This document shows, in pieces, positions 53,383 to 62,036 of a stretch of DNA of 64,000 nucleotides. Within the stretch, counting starts at the first letter, position 1. The number at the start of each line of letters is the position of its first letter. The position numbers and the translations under genes are program-made. Source of the DNA: Aliishimia sp963721175 (GTDB lineage Bacteria > Pseudomonadota > Alphaproteobacteria > Rhodobacterales > Rhodobacteraceae); contig CAVRIG010000008.1 in assembly GCA_963721175.1 (NCBI GenBank), positions 1 to 64,000 of the forward strand. Direction: 5' to 3'. The notes below the pieces were generated by a model that did no database searches, was not told the origin of the DNA, and saw only the letters and a program-made list of their open reading frames with translations.

Positions 53383-53754
53383 GTGTCCACCGTTACGATG
53401 GCGCAACGCGCATACAAGACAGCTTTCGAGAATGTCAGCACTCCCCGAAACGTGGAGTTCCAGGTGATCGCAAGGATCACTCACCGCATGAAGAAAGCGA
53501 TCAAGGACGGCGATAGACGTGCCTTGATCGAGGCGATGCACGAAAACCGGATCCTGTGGAATGCCTTGGCGGCGGATGTCGCCATGCCCGGCAATGCCCT
53601 TCCCGCCGATTTGCGGGCGCGCATCGTCTACCTTGCCGAGTTCACCGCGCACCAAACGCGCAAGGTTTTGAGAAAAGAAGATAACGCCGTGCCGCTGCTG
53701 GAAGTCAACGCGGCCATTCTCGGCGGGCTTCACACCGAAGGAAAAACATCATGA
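53383..53754 (+). CDS. flaF: Flagellar biosynthesis regulator FlaF
   Basis: A 123-residue FlaF, starting with GTG at 53383 (MSTVTMAQRAYKTAFEN). The family block is RNVEFQVIARITHRMKKAIK, ALIEAMHENRILWNALAADV and YLAEFTAHQTRKVLR. In Caulobacter FlaF is needed for flagellin synthesis and export, acting opposite to FlbT. It overlaps flbT by four bases (ATGA). Confidence 0.93.
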   Translation: MSTVTMAQRAYKTAFENVSTPRNVEFQVIARITHRMKKAIKDGDRRALIEAMHENRILWNALAADVAMPGNALPADLRARIVYLAEFTAHQTRKVLRKEDNAVPLLEVNAAILGGLHTEGKTS

Positions 53755-54155
53755 GCGGACTTGTCCTGAAGCTCAGTCCGAAAGAGCGCGTGCTGGTCAA
53801 CGGCGCCGTCATCGAAAATGGTGATCGCCGCAGCCGCCTGTCGATCATGACGCCCGGCGCGAACATCCTGCGCCTGCGCGACGCGATTCACCCCGAAGAG
53901 GCAAAGACGCCCGTGCGCCGCGTCTGCTACGCTGTGCAGCTCGTCCTGTCGGGCGACACGGAAGCCAAGGATGTCCATCTGTCGCTGCTGCGTCAGATCG
54001 AAGAGTTGAGCCAGGTCTTCACCGACCCCGACAGCCGCAAGCATCTTCAGGAAGCGACAACGTCCATCGTTTCGGGCCAGCACTACAAGTGCCTGAAATC
54101 GCTGCGCTCCCTGTTGCCCCGCGAAGAGCGCCTGTTTGCGGCCAGCCGGATCTGA
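53751..54155 (+). CDS. flbT: Flagellar biosynthesis repressor FlbT
   Basis: A 134-residue FlbT: GLVLKLSPKERVLVNGAVIE, NGDRRSRLSIMTPGANILRL and VCYAVQLVLSGDTEA are the conserved beta and helical blocks. FlbT binds flagellin mRNA and limits its translation or stability until the hook is complete. Together with FlaF and the conserved fliC leader it forms the alphaproteobacterial flagellin checkpoint. A hairpin follows at 54178. Confidence 0.94.
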   Translation: MSGLVLKLSPKERVLVNGAVIENGDRRSRLSIMTPGANILRLRDAIHPEEAKTPVRRVCYAVQLVLSGDTEAKDVHLSLLRQIEELSQVFTDPDSRKHLQEATTSIVSGQHYKCLKSLRSLLPREERLFAASRI

Positions 54156-54177
54156 GGATCTGCCCACAAATCGACTA

Positions 54178-54207
54178 CCGGGCGCGACACGAAGACGTCG
54201 CGCCCGG
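54178..54207. terminator. Hairpin between convergent flbT and fliI
   Basis: CCGGGCGCGAC (54178-54188), an 8-base loop and GTCGCGCCCGG (54197-54207) form a perfect 11-bp stem. T-runs are weak on both sides, so it may be a bidirectional, partly Rho-assisted terminator. Confidence 0.55.
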
Positions 54208-54363
54208 CAGGCCTCTCGCCGGACCTTGCGGGCGCGGCGCGATCTCGGCAGTCACCGGAAAAACCCCCAAGCGTTCATGAGGCCACCGGCGTCGGTCAGC
54301 GGAAATTCCGCTCCGTGATGTCGTGGACCCGGTTCCCGAAGCTCCGCCTCCGACGTTCCCTGA

Positions 54364-55692
54364 TCAGCGCACCCCGGCCCGCCGCAAGGTGAGCCGCAGA
54401 CGGTCGAAGCACTGCGCCGGCGTCGATGGCCCGGTCTGCCCCAGGAAGGCGTCGATCTCCGGCCAGACCTTGACGGCCAGATCCAGCTCCGGGTCGGTGC
54501 CCTCGTTGTAGAGCCCGGACCGGATCATCATCGCATTCTGTTCGTAGAGCGACGTGAGATACCTGACCTTGCCGATCACCTCGTTCTCGTCCTTCGTCGC
54601 GGCGGCCGGCAATGACCGGGAGACCGATCGCAGCAGGTTGATCGCAGGATACCGGCCACGCTCGGCGATCGCGCGGTCGAGGACGATATGTCCGTCGAGC
54701 ACCCCGCGCAGGATGTCGGCGATGGGTTCGTCCATGTCCGATCCCTGCACCAGCACTGACAGAACCGCGGTGATGTCGCCGGTGCCATCGACGCCGGGCC
54801 CGGCACGCTCGCAAAGCTCCGTGATCAGCTGCGCGGTCGAGGGCGGGTGGCCGCGCAGCACCGGAACCTCGCCCGTGGCCGACGCGATTTCGCGGTGCGC
54901 CTCGGCAAAGCGGGTGATCGAATCGGCGATGAAGAGCACCGATTTGCCCTCGTCGCGGAAATGCTCGGCGACGCTCATCGCCGTCCAGGCGCAGCGGCGC
55001 CGCTCCAGCGCGGACCGGTCCGACGTCGCCGCCACGACCACGCAGTTTCGCATGCCCTCTTCGCCCAGGACGTCCTGCGTGAAGTGGCGCAATTCGCGCC
55101 CGCGTTCGCCGACCAGGGCCACGACCACGACGTCGCATTCCACGTTCTGCACCAGCGTGGCAAGCAGCGTCGACTTGCCCACGCCCGAGCCCGCGAAAAG
55201 TCCCATGCGCTGCCCGCGCACGAGCGGCAGGACCGTGTTCATCGCATGCGATCCCGTCGCCATCCGTTCACCGAAACCACGCCGGAACGCGGCCGGCGGT
55301 GGCGCGGATTTCAAACCGCGCGGCGTGCTGCCATGACTGAGTGGACGGCCGTCGATCGGTGCGCCATTCGCATCGATCACGCGTCCGAGCCAGGCGGCGG
55401 TCGGCGAGACGGACAGGGGATCGCGACGCACGACACGTGCGCCCAGCGAAAGACCGGTCAGCGCGCCGTCCGGCATCACGGTGACATGCGCGCCTTCGAT
55501 GCGGATGACCTCTCCCTGGATGCGTCCGGTGCCCGGCACGAAGATCACCACCTGGTCCCCCAGCGACGCGGTCCGCGTGAGACCGGCGACGAGAACCTGA
55601 CCGCCATCCGTCGCGATGACCCGCCCGACCGGCTGGACCGGTTTCAGGCCTGCGATCCGACGGGTGAGATCGTCGATCAATTCGGTGTGCAT
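54364..55692 (-). CDS. fliI: Flagellum-specific ATPase FliI
   Basis: A 442-residue F1-beta-like ATPase. Walker A is GLFAGSGVGKSTLLA (about residue 165), then ALVGERGRELRHF, Walker B SVLFIADSITRFAEAHRE, and the arginine-finger region RGRYPAINLLRSVSRSLP. It energises or assists protein unfolding at the flagellar export gate. It is alone on the minus strand between flbT and flgB, convergent with the first and divergent from the second. Confidence 0.95.
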   Translation of the reverse strand: MHTELIDDLTRRIAGLKPVQPVGRVIATDGGQVLVAGLTRTASLGDQVVIFVPGTGRIQGEVIRIEGAHVTVMPDGALTGLSLGARVVRRDPLSVSPTAAWLGRVIDANGAPIDGRPLSHGSTPRGLKSAPPPAAFRRGFGERMATGSHAMNTVLPLVRGQRMGLFAGSGVGKSTLLATLVQNVECDVVVVALVGERGRELRHFTQDVLGEEGMRNCVVVAATSDRSALERRRCAWTAMSVAEHFRDEGKSVLFIADSITRFAEAHREIASATGEVPVLRGHPPSTAQLITELCERAGPGVDGTGDITAVLSVLVQGSDMDEPIADILRGVLDGHIVLDRAIAERGRYPAINLLRSVSRSLPAAATKDENEVIGKVRYLTSLYEQNAMMIRSGLYNEGTDPELDLAVKVWPEIDAFLGQTGPSTPAQCFDRLRLTLRRAGVR

Positions 55693-55776
55693 GTCGTTCC
55701 TCCTGACTGCCGCAAACCGAATGTAAAGGAATCAGGGTTAAGCCTTGATTGAGGTCAAATCGAGGGAGAAGCCCCG

Positions 55777-56166
55777 ATGTTCGAAAAACTCGACATCTTC
55801 CGGATGTCATCAGCCATGGCATCCCATGCCGGGCGCCGTCAGGCGCTGGCGGCGCAAAACATGGCCAACGTGGACACGCCCGGCTACCGGGCGAAGCGAC
55901 TGGCGAGCTTTGCCGAGCTGGCCGAATCGACGGACCAGCATCCTGCGCTGCGCGCCACGCGCCCGGGACACCTGTGGGGCAGCGGCGCCGAGGTCGTCCA
56001 GGCGCGAATCACCGAAGACCGCAACGACCCATCGCCCGACGGCAACACCGTGTCGACGGAGCAGGAAATGCTCCACTCGGTCTCGGCCAAGCGCGAGCAT
56101 GACCGCGCGCTGGCGATCTACAAATCCGCCCTGACCATCCTTCACAGCACATTGGCGAGGTCCTGA
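55777..56166 (+). CDS. flgB: Flagellar basal-body rod protein FlgB
   Basis: A 129-residue rod protein with the N-terminal flagellar bb_rod motif QALAAQNMANVDTPGYRAKR and a C-terminal helix (HDRALAIYKSALTILHSTLA). First gene of the long plus-strand operon flgB-flgC-fliE-fliQ-flgF-flgG-flgA-flgH-fliL, whose spacings are 2-47 bp. GGGAGAAGCC lies before ATG 55777. Confidence 0.95.
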   Translation: MFEKLDIFRMSSAMASHAGRRQALAAQNMANVDTPGYRAKRLASFAELAESTDQHPALRATRPGHLWGSGAEVVQARITEDRNDPSPDGNTVSTEQEMLHSVSAKREHDRALAIYKSALTILHSTLARS

Positions 56167-56168
56167 CC

Positions 56169-56564
56169 ATGGCCAGCGAATTTTCCCGCGCTCTCGACGT
56201 CACCACGAGCGGTCTGCGCGCGCAGACGACGCGTCTGCGTCACCTGTCGGAAAACATCTCGAACGTCGACACGCCGGGATACCGGCGCAAGACCGTGGCC
56301 TTCGAGCTCGACCGGCAGCAGAACGATGGCGTCGACCGCGTCAAGGCCGGCCGGATGCAGCTCGACCGCACCGACCTCAAGCGCATCTATGATCCCAGCC
56401 ATCCGTTGGCCGACGAAACCGGCAATTACGAGGGATCCAACGTGAACCTGCTGATCGAGATCGCGGACGCCCGCGAAGCGCAGCGCAGCTACGAAGCGAA
56501 CCTCAAGATATTCGAACAGACCCGCGCCATGTCCTCGAGCCTGATGGACCTGCTGCGGCGCTGA
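56169..56564 (+). CDS. flgC: Flagellar basal-body rod protein FlgC
   Basis: A 131-residue rod protein. The rod motif LRHLSENISNVDTPGYRRKT is near residue 22, and the C-terminal block GSNVNLLIEIADAREAQRSY and EANLKIFEQTRAM is as in FlgC. It lies 2 bp after flgB and forms the proximal rod with FlgB, FlgF and FliE. Confidence 0.95.
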   Translation: MASEFSRALDVTTSGLRAQTTRLRHLSENISNVDTPGYRRKTVAFELDRQQNDGVDRVKAGRMQLDRTDLKRIYDPSHPLADETGNYEGSNVNLLIEIADAREAQRSYEANLKIFEQTRAMSSSLMDLLRR

Positions 56565-56612
56565 CCGACACCCCACCACACATCACCCACACATCAATAG
56601 GAGCATACCAGA

Positions 56613-56891
56613 ATGGATGTTCAAGCAATTTCCGCAGTTCAGAAATACGCGGCCTCCAAACCCGCAACGGAGCCCGGAGGCATCGGCGACGCCGCGCGCG
56701 GCGCCATGCAGGACTTCGCGCAGACCCTCGCCGGTGCCGAAGCCACGGCCAAGGCCGCGATGACCGGTGACGCCGATCCGCACGCGCTCGTGCAGGCGCT
56801 GGCGCAGACCGAACTGGCCGTCGAGACCGCCGTGACGATCCGCAACAAGGTCGTCGAGGCGTACCAGGAAATCCTGAGAATGCCGGTCTGA
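56613..56891 (+). CDS. fliE: Flagellar hook-basal body protein FliE
   Basis: A 92-residue FliE: DFAQTLAGAEATAKAAMTGD, PHALVQALAQTELAVETAVT and IRNKVVEAYQEILRMPV form the typical C-terminal amphipathic helices. It joins the MS ring to the rod. It is placed between flgC and fliQ with a well-formed ribosome-binding site (AATAGGAGCATACC before ATG 56613). Confidence 0.93.
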   Translation: MDVQAISAVQKYAASKPATEPGGIGDAARGAMQDFAQTLAGAEATAKAAMTGDADPHALVQALAQTELAVETAVTIRNKVVEAYQEILRMPV

Positions 56892-56894
56892 GAC

Positions 56895-57164
56895 ATGCTG
56901 GAAGAGATCATCTTCTTCGACACGCTCCGGGCGGGGCTCTGGACGGCAGTCGTCGTGTCCATGCCGATCCTGACCGTTGCTCTGGTCGTCGGCGTGACCG
57001 TCGGCCTGCTGCAGGCGCTCACCTCGGTGCAGGAAATGACCCTGACATTCGTGCCGAAGCTGGCCGCGATCCTCATGGTCTTCTGGGTGTCGATGGGCTT
57101 CATGACCTCTTCCATCGTGACGCTTTTCCAAAGCCAGATCATTCCCCTGATTGTCGGAGGCTGA
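56895..57164 (+). CDS. fliQ: Flagellar export apparatus protein FliQ
   Basis: An 89-residue protein with two membrane helices, WTAVVVSMPILTVALVVGVT and KLAAILMVFWVSMGFMTSSI, and the family sequence VGLLQALTSVQEMTLTFVPK between them. It is part of the FliPQR-FlhB export channel. It is 3 bp after fliE. fliP is not seen in the window. Confidence 0.95.
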   Translation: MLEEIIFFDTLRAGLWTAVVVSMPILTVALVVGVTVGLLQALTSVQEMTLTFVPKLAAILMVFWVSMGFMTSSIVTLFQSQIIPLIVGG

Positions 57165-57167
57165 GAC

Positions 57168-57881
57168 ATGGACAGCGCAACCTACAGCACCCTTTCCCGC
57201 CAGATCGGGCTCTGGCGCGAGATGAGCATCGTCGCCAACAACATCGCCAACAGCGCCACCACCGGCTACCGCCAGGAAGGCCTGATCTTCTCGGAATACG
57301 TCAAGGCGAACCCGGACGGCCGCTCGCTGTCGATGGCGAACGGCAACGTGCACAACACGTCCTTCGTCCAGGGCGGCCTGACCGAGACCGGAGGCACGTT
57401 CGACTTCGCGATCGAGGGCGACGGTTTCTTCCTGATCGAGACGCCGATGGGCGAGCGGCTGACCCGCGCCGGCAGCTTTTCCACCAATGCCGATGGCGAT
57501 CTGGTGACGCCCGACGGCCTGCGCGTGCTGGATGCCGGCGGCGCGCCGGTGTTCGTCCCGCCCGATGCGGGCCGGATCGCGGTCGCAGCGGACGGCACGA
57601 TCAGCGCCGATGGCCGCCTTCTGGGACAGATCGGCCTTGTCCGGCCGATCGATCCGCTGGGAATGACCCGCGAAGATGGCGTCATGTTCGCGGCCGAAGC
57701 GGGGTTCGAGCCGGCCGAGGATTCGCGCATGCTGCAGGGGTTCACCGAAGGGTCGAACGTCGATCCGATCACGGCGCTGGCGCGCATGATCGAGGTCCAG
57801 CGCGGATACGAACTCGGACAGTCCTTCCTTGATAGTGAAGATCAGCGTGTCCGAGACGCGCTGCGATCATTTACCCGTTAA
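57168..57881 (+). CDS. flgF: Flagellar basal-body rod protein FlgF
   Basis: A 237-residue rod protein: YSTLSRQIGLWREMSIVANN, IANSATTGYRQEG, then the D1 beta region (FAIEGDGFFLIETPMGERLT) and the C-terminal EGSNVDPITALARMIEVQRG and YELGQSF. It is one of the proximal rod proteins. It is 3 bp after fliQ and 18 bp before flgG. Confidence 0.94.
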   Translation: MDSATYSTLSRQIGLWREMSIVANNIANSATTGYRQEGLIFSEYVKANPDGRSLSMANGNVHNTSFVQGGLTETGGTFDFAIEGDGFFLIETPMGERLTRAGSFSTNADGDLVTPDGLRVLDAGGAPVFVPPDAGRIAVAADGTISADGRLLGQIGLVRPIDPLGMTREDGVMFAAEAGFEPAEDSRMLQGFTEGSNVDPITALARMIEVQRGYELGQSFLDSEDQRVRDALRSFTR

Positions 57882-57899
57882 CCTGAAAGGAGCGAGCAG

Positions 57900-58685
57900 A
57901 TGCGAGCCCTGAAAATCGCCGCCACCGGGATGTCCGCACAGCAGATGCGGGTCGAAACCATCTCGAACAACCTCGCGAACATGTCGACGACCGGCTACAA
58001 CGCCCGGCGCGCCGAATTCGCCGACCTGCACTACCAGCAGCTGATCCGTCCGGGCACGATCAACGCCTCCGACGGGACTGTCCTGCCGACCGGCGTGCAG
58101 CTGGGCCTCGGCGTGCGTCCGTCCGCCGTGTCGATCCAGCTCGCGCAAGGCTCGGTCTCGGCCACCGGCAACGATCTCGACCTCGCCATCGAAGGCAACG
58201 GGTACTTCGAGGTCACGTTGCCGTCGGGCCAGACGGCATACACGCGCGACGGTGGTCTGAAGCGGACCGGCGAAGGACTGATCGTCACCAATGACGGCTA
58301 CCCTGTTGCGCCCGAGATCACCATCCCGTCGGACGTGCGCAGCATCTCGATCAACGCGGACGGCGAGGTCTATGCCTATTTCGTGGGCAGCGAGGAGGCC
58401 GAGCTTCTGGGGCAGTTTACCCTGACCGCCTTCACCAACGCCAAGGGGCTCGAGGCCATCGGCTCCAACCTCTTCGTGGAGACCGAGGCGTCCGGACAGC
58501 CGCTTGCCTCCACCCCGGGCATCGATGGGCTGGGCATGCTGCGCCAGGGCTACCTCGAGGACAGCTCGGTCGACGCGGTGCGCGAGATCACCGAGTTGAT
58601 CGAGGCGCAGCGGGGCTACGAAATGAATGCCAAGGTCATCTCTGCCGCCGATCAGATGATGGGCGCAACCACGCAGGTGCGATGA
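57900..58685 (+). CDS. flgG: Flagellar distal rod protein FlgG
   Basis: A 261-residue FlgG. The start MRALKIAATGMSAQQMRVET is nearly invariant in the family, as are ISNNLANMSTTGYNARRAEF, DLAIEGNGYFEV, RDGGLKRTGEG and the end EDSSVDAVREITELIEAQRG with YEMNAKVI. It forms the distal rod. It overlaps flgA by four bases (ATGA) and is preceded by AAAGGAGCGAGC. Confidence 0.96.
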   Translation: MRALKIAATGMSAQQMRVETISNNLANMSTTGYNARRAEFADLHYQQLIRPGTINASDGTVLPTGVQLGLGVRPSAVSIQLAQGSVSATGNDLDLAIEGNGYFEVTLPSGQTAYTRDGGLKRTGEGLIVTNDGYPVAPEITIPSDVRSISINADGEVYAYFVGSEEAELLGQFTLTAFTNAKGLEAIGSNLFVETEASGQPLASTPGIDGLGMLRQGYLEDSSVDAVREITELIEAQRGYEMNAKVISAADQMMGATTQVR

Positions 58686-59107
58686 TGCGGAACGTGCTCT
58701 CAGTCCTCTTGATCGCGCTCGCCGGTGTGGCCAATGCCGAAGCGGTCGTCGCGGTGAAGACCATCCGCGCCAATACGATCCTCACCGAACACGACGTGTC
58801 GCTCGATCCCGCAATGCCCAGCTACGGGCTGAAGAACGTGGCGGACGTCGTCGGTATGGAAACCAAGGTCGTGCTCTACGCCGGTCGTCCGATCCGGCCC
58901 GAGAACCTGACGCCGCCGGCGCTGGTCGAGCGCAACCAAATCGTTCCGCTCGTCTTCAGCCAGGGTGGCCTGATGATTTCAACCGCCGGACGCGCGCTCG
59001 ATCGCGGCGCCGAGGGCGACCTGATTCGCGTGATGAACCTGTCGTCTCGCACCAGCCTGTTCGGCACCGTGATGCCGAATGGAAGCATAGATGTCTCCGG
59101 CATGTGA
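58682..59107 (+). CDS. flgA: Flagellar P-ring assembly chaperone FlgA
   Basis: A 141-residue periplasmic protein with a signal sequence (MMRNVLSVLLIALAGVANA). The SAF-type domain is visible as VAVKTIRANTILTEHDVSLD, VVGMETKVVLYAGRPIRPEN and IVPLVFSQGGLMISTAGRAL, ending in the usual VMPNGSIDVSG. It is needed for FlgI P-ring assembly; flgI is not in the window. Confidence 0.93.
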   Translation: MMRNVLSVLLIALAGVANAEAVVAVKTIRANTILTEHDVSLDPAMPSYGLKNVADVVGMETKVVLYAGRPIRPENLTPPALVERNQIVPLVFSQGGLMISTAGRALDRGAEGDLIRVMNLSSRTSLFGTVMPNGSIDVSGM

Positions 59108-59132
59108 TCCGGACACTCCAGAAAGGAATGAC

Positions 59133-59861
59133 ATGAAACGCGCGGTATTTATTGGAATGACGCTGGCGGCACTCGGCGCCTGCTCGCGGATTGAAAACAT
59201 TGGCAAGGCGCCGGACTTTACCATGGCGCAGGGCGGTACGGAACACGCCGCCATGCTGTCACCAGGCTTGCCCCGGTCACTGGAAACGCGCGCGTCTGTC
59301 TCCGAAGCCTCGCTCTGGAGCCGGTCGCAAAGCTCTCTGCTGGGCGATCGCCGCGCCATGTCGCGCGGCGACATCCTCACGGTGGTGATCGAGATCGACG
59401 AGAAGGCGGAAATCTCCAATTCCACCGAACGGTCCCGCGAAGGCAGCGAAGGTCTGAGCGTGCCGCAGCTGGGCGGACTTCCGCAGCGCATCGACCGCAA
59501 GCTGCCGGACGGAGCCTCGATGGACGACATCGTGTCGCTCGAGTCCAACAGCTCCTCGAGCGGAGACGGATCCGTGAAGCGGAACGAGAAGCTGACCCTG
59601 CGCGTCGCCGCGACGGTCACCGACGTGCTGCCCAACGGCGTCCTGGCGATCTCCGGAACTCAGGAAGTGCGCGTGAACTTCGAGATGCGCGAGCTTCTGG
59701 TGTCGGGATACGTCCGCCCGCAGGATATCTCGCGGCAGAACGAGATCACCTACGACAAGATCGCCTCGGCCCGCGTGTCCTATGGCGGCCGCGGACAGAT
59801 CACCGACGTCCAACAGCCCCGCTACGGACAGCAGGTGCTCGACGTCATCCTTCCGTTCTGA
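59133..59861 (+). CDS. flgH: Flagellar L-ring protein FlgH
   Basis: A 242-residue outer-membrane lipoprotein. The lipobox is LAALGACSR (Cys at about residue 17). Mature domain: SLWSRSQSSLLGDRRAMSRG, DILTVVIEIDEKAEISNSTE and the C-terminal GVLAISGTQEVRVNFEMREL, SGYVRPQDISRQNEIT. ATG 59133 is preferred over the upstream 59091 because it gives the lipoprotein signal and has GAAAGGAATGAC just before it. Confidence 0.94.
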   Translation: MKRAVFIGMTLAALGACSRIENIGKAPDFTMAQGGTEHAAMLSPGLPRSLETRASVSEASLWSRSQSSLLGDRRAMSRGDILTVVIEIDEKAEISNSTERSREGSEGLSVPQLGGLPQRIDRKLPDGASMDDIVSLESNSSSSGDGSVKRNEKLTLRVAATVTDVLPNGVLAISGTQEVRVNFEMRELLVSGYVRPQDISRQNEITYDKIASARVSYGGRGQITDVQQPRYGQQVLDVILPF

Positions 59862-59870
59862 GGACTGGTC

Positions 59871-60401
59871 ATGATCAAGAAGCTTCTTCCCATTCTCCTG
59901 CTCCTCATCGGAACCGGCGCCGGCGTGGGCGCCGGCGTCTTCCTGCGCCCGGCTCCCGCTCCCGTGGATCACGCCGAGGCGGGTGACGGCGAAGAAGCCC
60001 ACGGCGCCGAAGAGGGTGCTCATGGCGAGAATACCGCGCATGCAGAAGAGGGCGGACTTGAGATCAAGACCAAGGCCAACCGCGACTACGTCAAGATGAG
60101 CAACCAGTTCGTCATCCCGGTCGTCGAGAATGGGGCGGTGTCGTCGATGGTTCTGGTGGCGCTGAGCATAGAGATCCAGTCCGGCCAGCGCGACGCGATC
60201 CTGTTGCGCGAGCCGAAGCTGCGGGATTCCTTCCTGCAGGTGCTCTTCGATCACGCCAATGTCGGCGGGTTCCGAGGAGCCTTCACCGACAACAACCGGC
60301 TGGACGTCCTGCGCGCGGCGCTGCGCGAGGTCGCGATCCGGGATGCCGGCAAGATCGTGTCCGACGTGCTCATCCACGATATCGCGCGCCAGGATTACTG
60401 A
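59871..60401 (+). CDS. fliL: Flagellar basal-body-associated protein FliL
   Basis: A 176-residue single-span protein: membrane helix KLLPILLLLIGTGAGVGAGV at the N-terminus, then an acidic His/Glu-rich linker (DHAEAGDGEEAHGAEEGAH), and a periplasmic domain with YVKMSNQFVIPVVENG, MVLVALSIEIQSGQ and NRLDVLRAALREVAIRDAG. It surrounds the stator. It is the last gene of the operon, followed by a strong terminator. Confidence 0.93.
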   Translation: MIKKLLPILLLLIGTGAGVGAGVFLRPAPAPVDHAEAGDGEEAHGAEEGAHGENTAHAEEGGLEIKTKANRDYVKMSNQFVIPVVENGAVSSMVLVALSIEIQSGQRDAILLREPKLRDSFLQVLFDHANVGGFRGAFTDNNRLDVLRAALREVAIRDAGKIVSDVLIHDIARQDY

Positions 60402-60428
60402 TCAGGCATCATTACCCGTGCAGTCGAG

Positions 60429-60462
60429 CCCCGTGTGCGGTGTGACCGCCGCGGGGTTTTTT
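60429..60462 (+). terminator. Intrinsic terminator of the flgB-fliL operon
   Basis: CCCCG at 60429-60433 pairs with CGGGG at 60452-60456, with a second inner stem GCGG/CCGC, and a run of six T follows. It lies between convergent fliL and the coiled-coil gene. Confidence 0.8.
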
Positions 60463-60510
60463 CCGTTGTCCGGGCTTGCTTGAGCGACCCGACCGCACGC
60501 CGGAAAGCCT

Positions 60511-60948
60511 TCAGCCCTGGCCGGACGATCGGCCCAGCGCGGCCTGAACGGCGGCGATCTGGAGCACGGCTTCCATCCGCCTCGCCTCGTCCGCCCGTCT
60601 TTCCGCGTCCTGGTGTTGGTCCTTGAGTTCGGACACGACGTCGCGGCGGCCGATATCCTTGCGCGCCTTCTTCGCGACCGGCACCTTGCGGGCCATCACG
60701 CGCGCGAGGTCCATGTTGAGGTCGGCCTGCGTCCGGTCGATCCACCCCTGCCACAGGATATCCGCGCCGATCGCCCGCATCGGGATCAGTTCGGGATCCG
60801 TGTCGTGGCTCATCCTGCGATGTTCCTGCAACGTGCCGATCTGGCGACGGAGCTTCAACTCCTCGGCCTGGATCGCGGCGAGGGCCTTGCGCGACTTCAG
60901 GCTGCGCAGTTCTTCGAGCTGAAGCAGTATTTCGAAGTCGTCGGGCAT
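60511..60948 (-). CDS. Coiled-coil protein in the flhA-fliR-flhB operon (FliJ-like position)
   Basis: A 145-residue, highly charged helical protein: LLQLEELRSLKSRKALAAIQ, AEELKLRRQIGTLQEHRRM and DVVSELKDQHQDAERRADEA. Size, charge and coiled-coil pattern are FliJ-like, but I see no decisive motif. It overlaps flhB by four bases (ATGA), so it belongs to the export-gate operon. It could assist the FliI ATPase or the FlhA gate (inference). Confidence 0.7.
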   Translation of the reverse strand: MPDDFEILLQLEELRSLKSRKALAAIQAEELKLRRQIGTLQEHRRMSHDTDPELIPMRAIGADILWQGWIDRTQADLNMDLARVMARKVPVAKKARKDIGRRDVVSELKDQHQDAERRADEARRMEAVLQIAAVQAALGRSSGQG

Positions 60949-62036
60949 CAGTAGCTCCGCTGCTTGGCACGCTGGCGCATGGCTTCGGCGAACCGGACGC
61001 CGGTGGCGACGGCCTGGTAGAGCTCGGGCGGGATCTCCTGACCGATATTGACCGTCGCGTGCAGCGCCCGCGCGGTGGGGGGATCCTCGTGGATCGGCAC
61101 GCCGTGTTCGATCGCGCGTTCGCGGATGGCGCGGGCGAATTCGTCCGTCCCCTTGGCGACGCAGGTCGGCGCCTCGCCCGGCAGCCGGCTCCAGTGCAGC
61201 GCCACGGCATAGTGCGTCGGGTTGGTGATCACGACATCCGCGGTCTCGACATCCTGGAGCGTGTGCGACATCGCCATTTCCCGTCCGCGCTGCTGGCGCT
61301 GGCTTTTGACGTAGGGATCGCCTTCGCTCTCCTTGGTCTCGTCCTGGACCTCCTTGCGGCTCATCCGCAGCTTGCGGCGGTGCTCGAAGTACTGGAACGT
61401 GAAGTCGACACCGCCGATGACGGCGGAGACGCAGATGACGATCGCGAGAAAGTTCAGGAACAGCTTGCCCAGGTAGGCGATCGACAATTGCGGCTCGAGC
61501 CCTGTCGTCATCATGATCTGCGGCAGTTCGGAGTTGATGAAGACCGCAAGGCAGACCGCGAAGATCACGAGCTTCAGAAAGCTCTTGAAGAATTCGAAGA
61601 GACCGGACGCGCCGAATTTCTGCTTGGCCACGCTGAGGGGCGAAATCCGGTTGAGCTTCGGGGCGATCTTGGAGGGCGCGAAGGTCACGCTCTGCTGCGC
61701 GATCGCGCTCAGCAGGACGGCCACGGCGGGTATGCCGAAGAGGATCCCGAAAAACCCGACAAGGCGTTCCACGACCTGTGCCATCGGCGCTCTCGCGCTC
61801 CCTTCGAAGAACAGGGGTGCCAATTGCGCCGACTGGTCCAGAAACACCATCAACGCGCTGGCGCTGTTGAAGAGCGCGCCGGATGCGACGATCACCAGGG
61901 CGACGAATAGTCCGGCGTAGGCGGCCGTGGCGTTGATGTCCTGGGATTTCGGGACGTCACCCTTGCGCCGCGCCTCCTGCAGCTTGTGCGGCGTCGGCTC
62001 GAATGACTTGTCGCTGTCGTCGTCCTGCCCCGACAT
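60948..62036 (-). CDS. flhB: Flagellar export switch protein FlhB
   Basis: A 362-residue FlhB. The N-terminus EPTPHKLQEARRKGDVPKSQ is followed by four membrane helices (about residues 30-220). The cytoplasmic domain has the self-cleaving site NPTHYAVALHWSRLPGEAPT (N-P-T-H, about residue 270) and GVPIHEDPPTARALHATVNI, IGQEIPPELYQAVA. It switches export from hook to filament subunits together with FliK. It overlaps fliR and the coiled-coil gene by four bases each. Confidence 0.96.
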   Translation of the reverse strand: MSGQDDDSDKSFEPTPHKLQEARRKGDVPKSQDINATAAYAGLFVALVIVASGALFNSASALMVFLDQSAQLAPLFFEGSARAPMAQVVERLVGFFGILFGIPAVAVLLSAIAQQSVTFAPSKIAPKLNRISPLSVAKQKFGASGLFEFFKSFLKLVIFAVCLAVFINSELPQIMMTTGLEPQLSIAYLGKLFLNFLAIVICVSAVIGGVDFTFQYFEHRRKLRMSRKEVQDETKESEGDPYVKSQRQQRGREMAMSHTLQDVETADVVITNPTHYAVALHWSRLPGEAPTCVAKGTDEFARAIRERAIEHGVPIHEDPPTARALHATVNIGQEIPPELYQAVATGVRFAEAMRQRAKQRSY

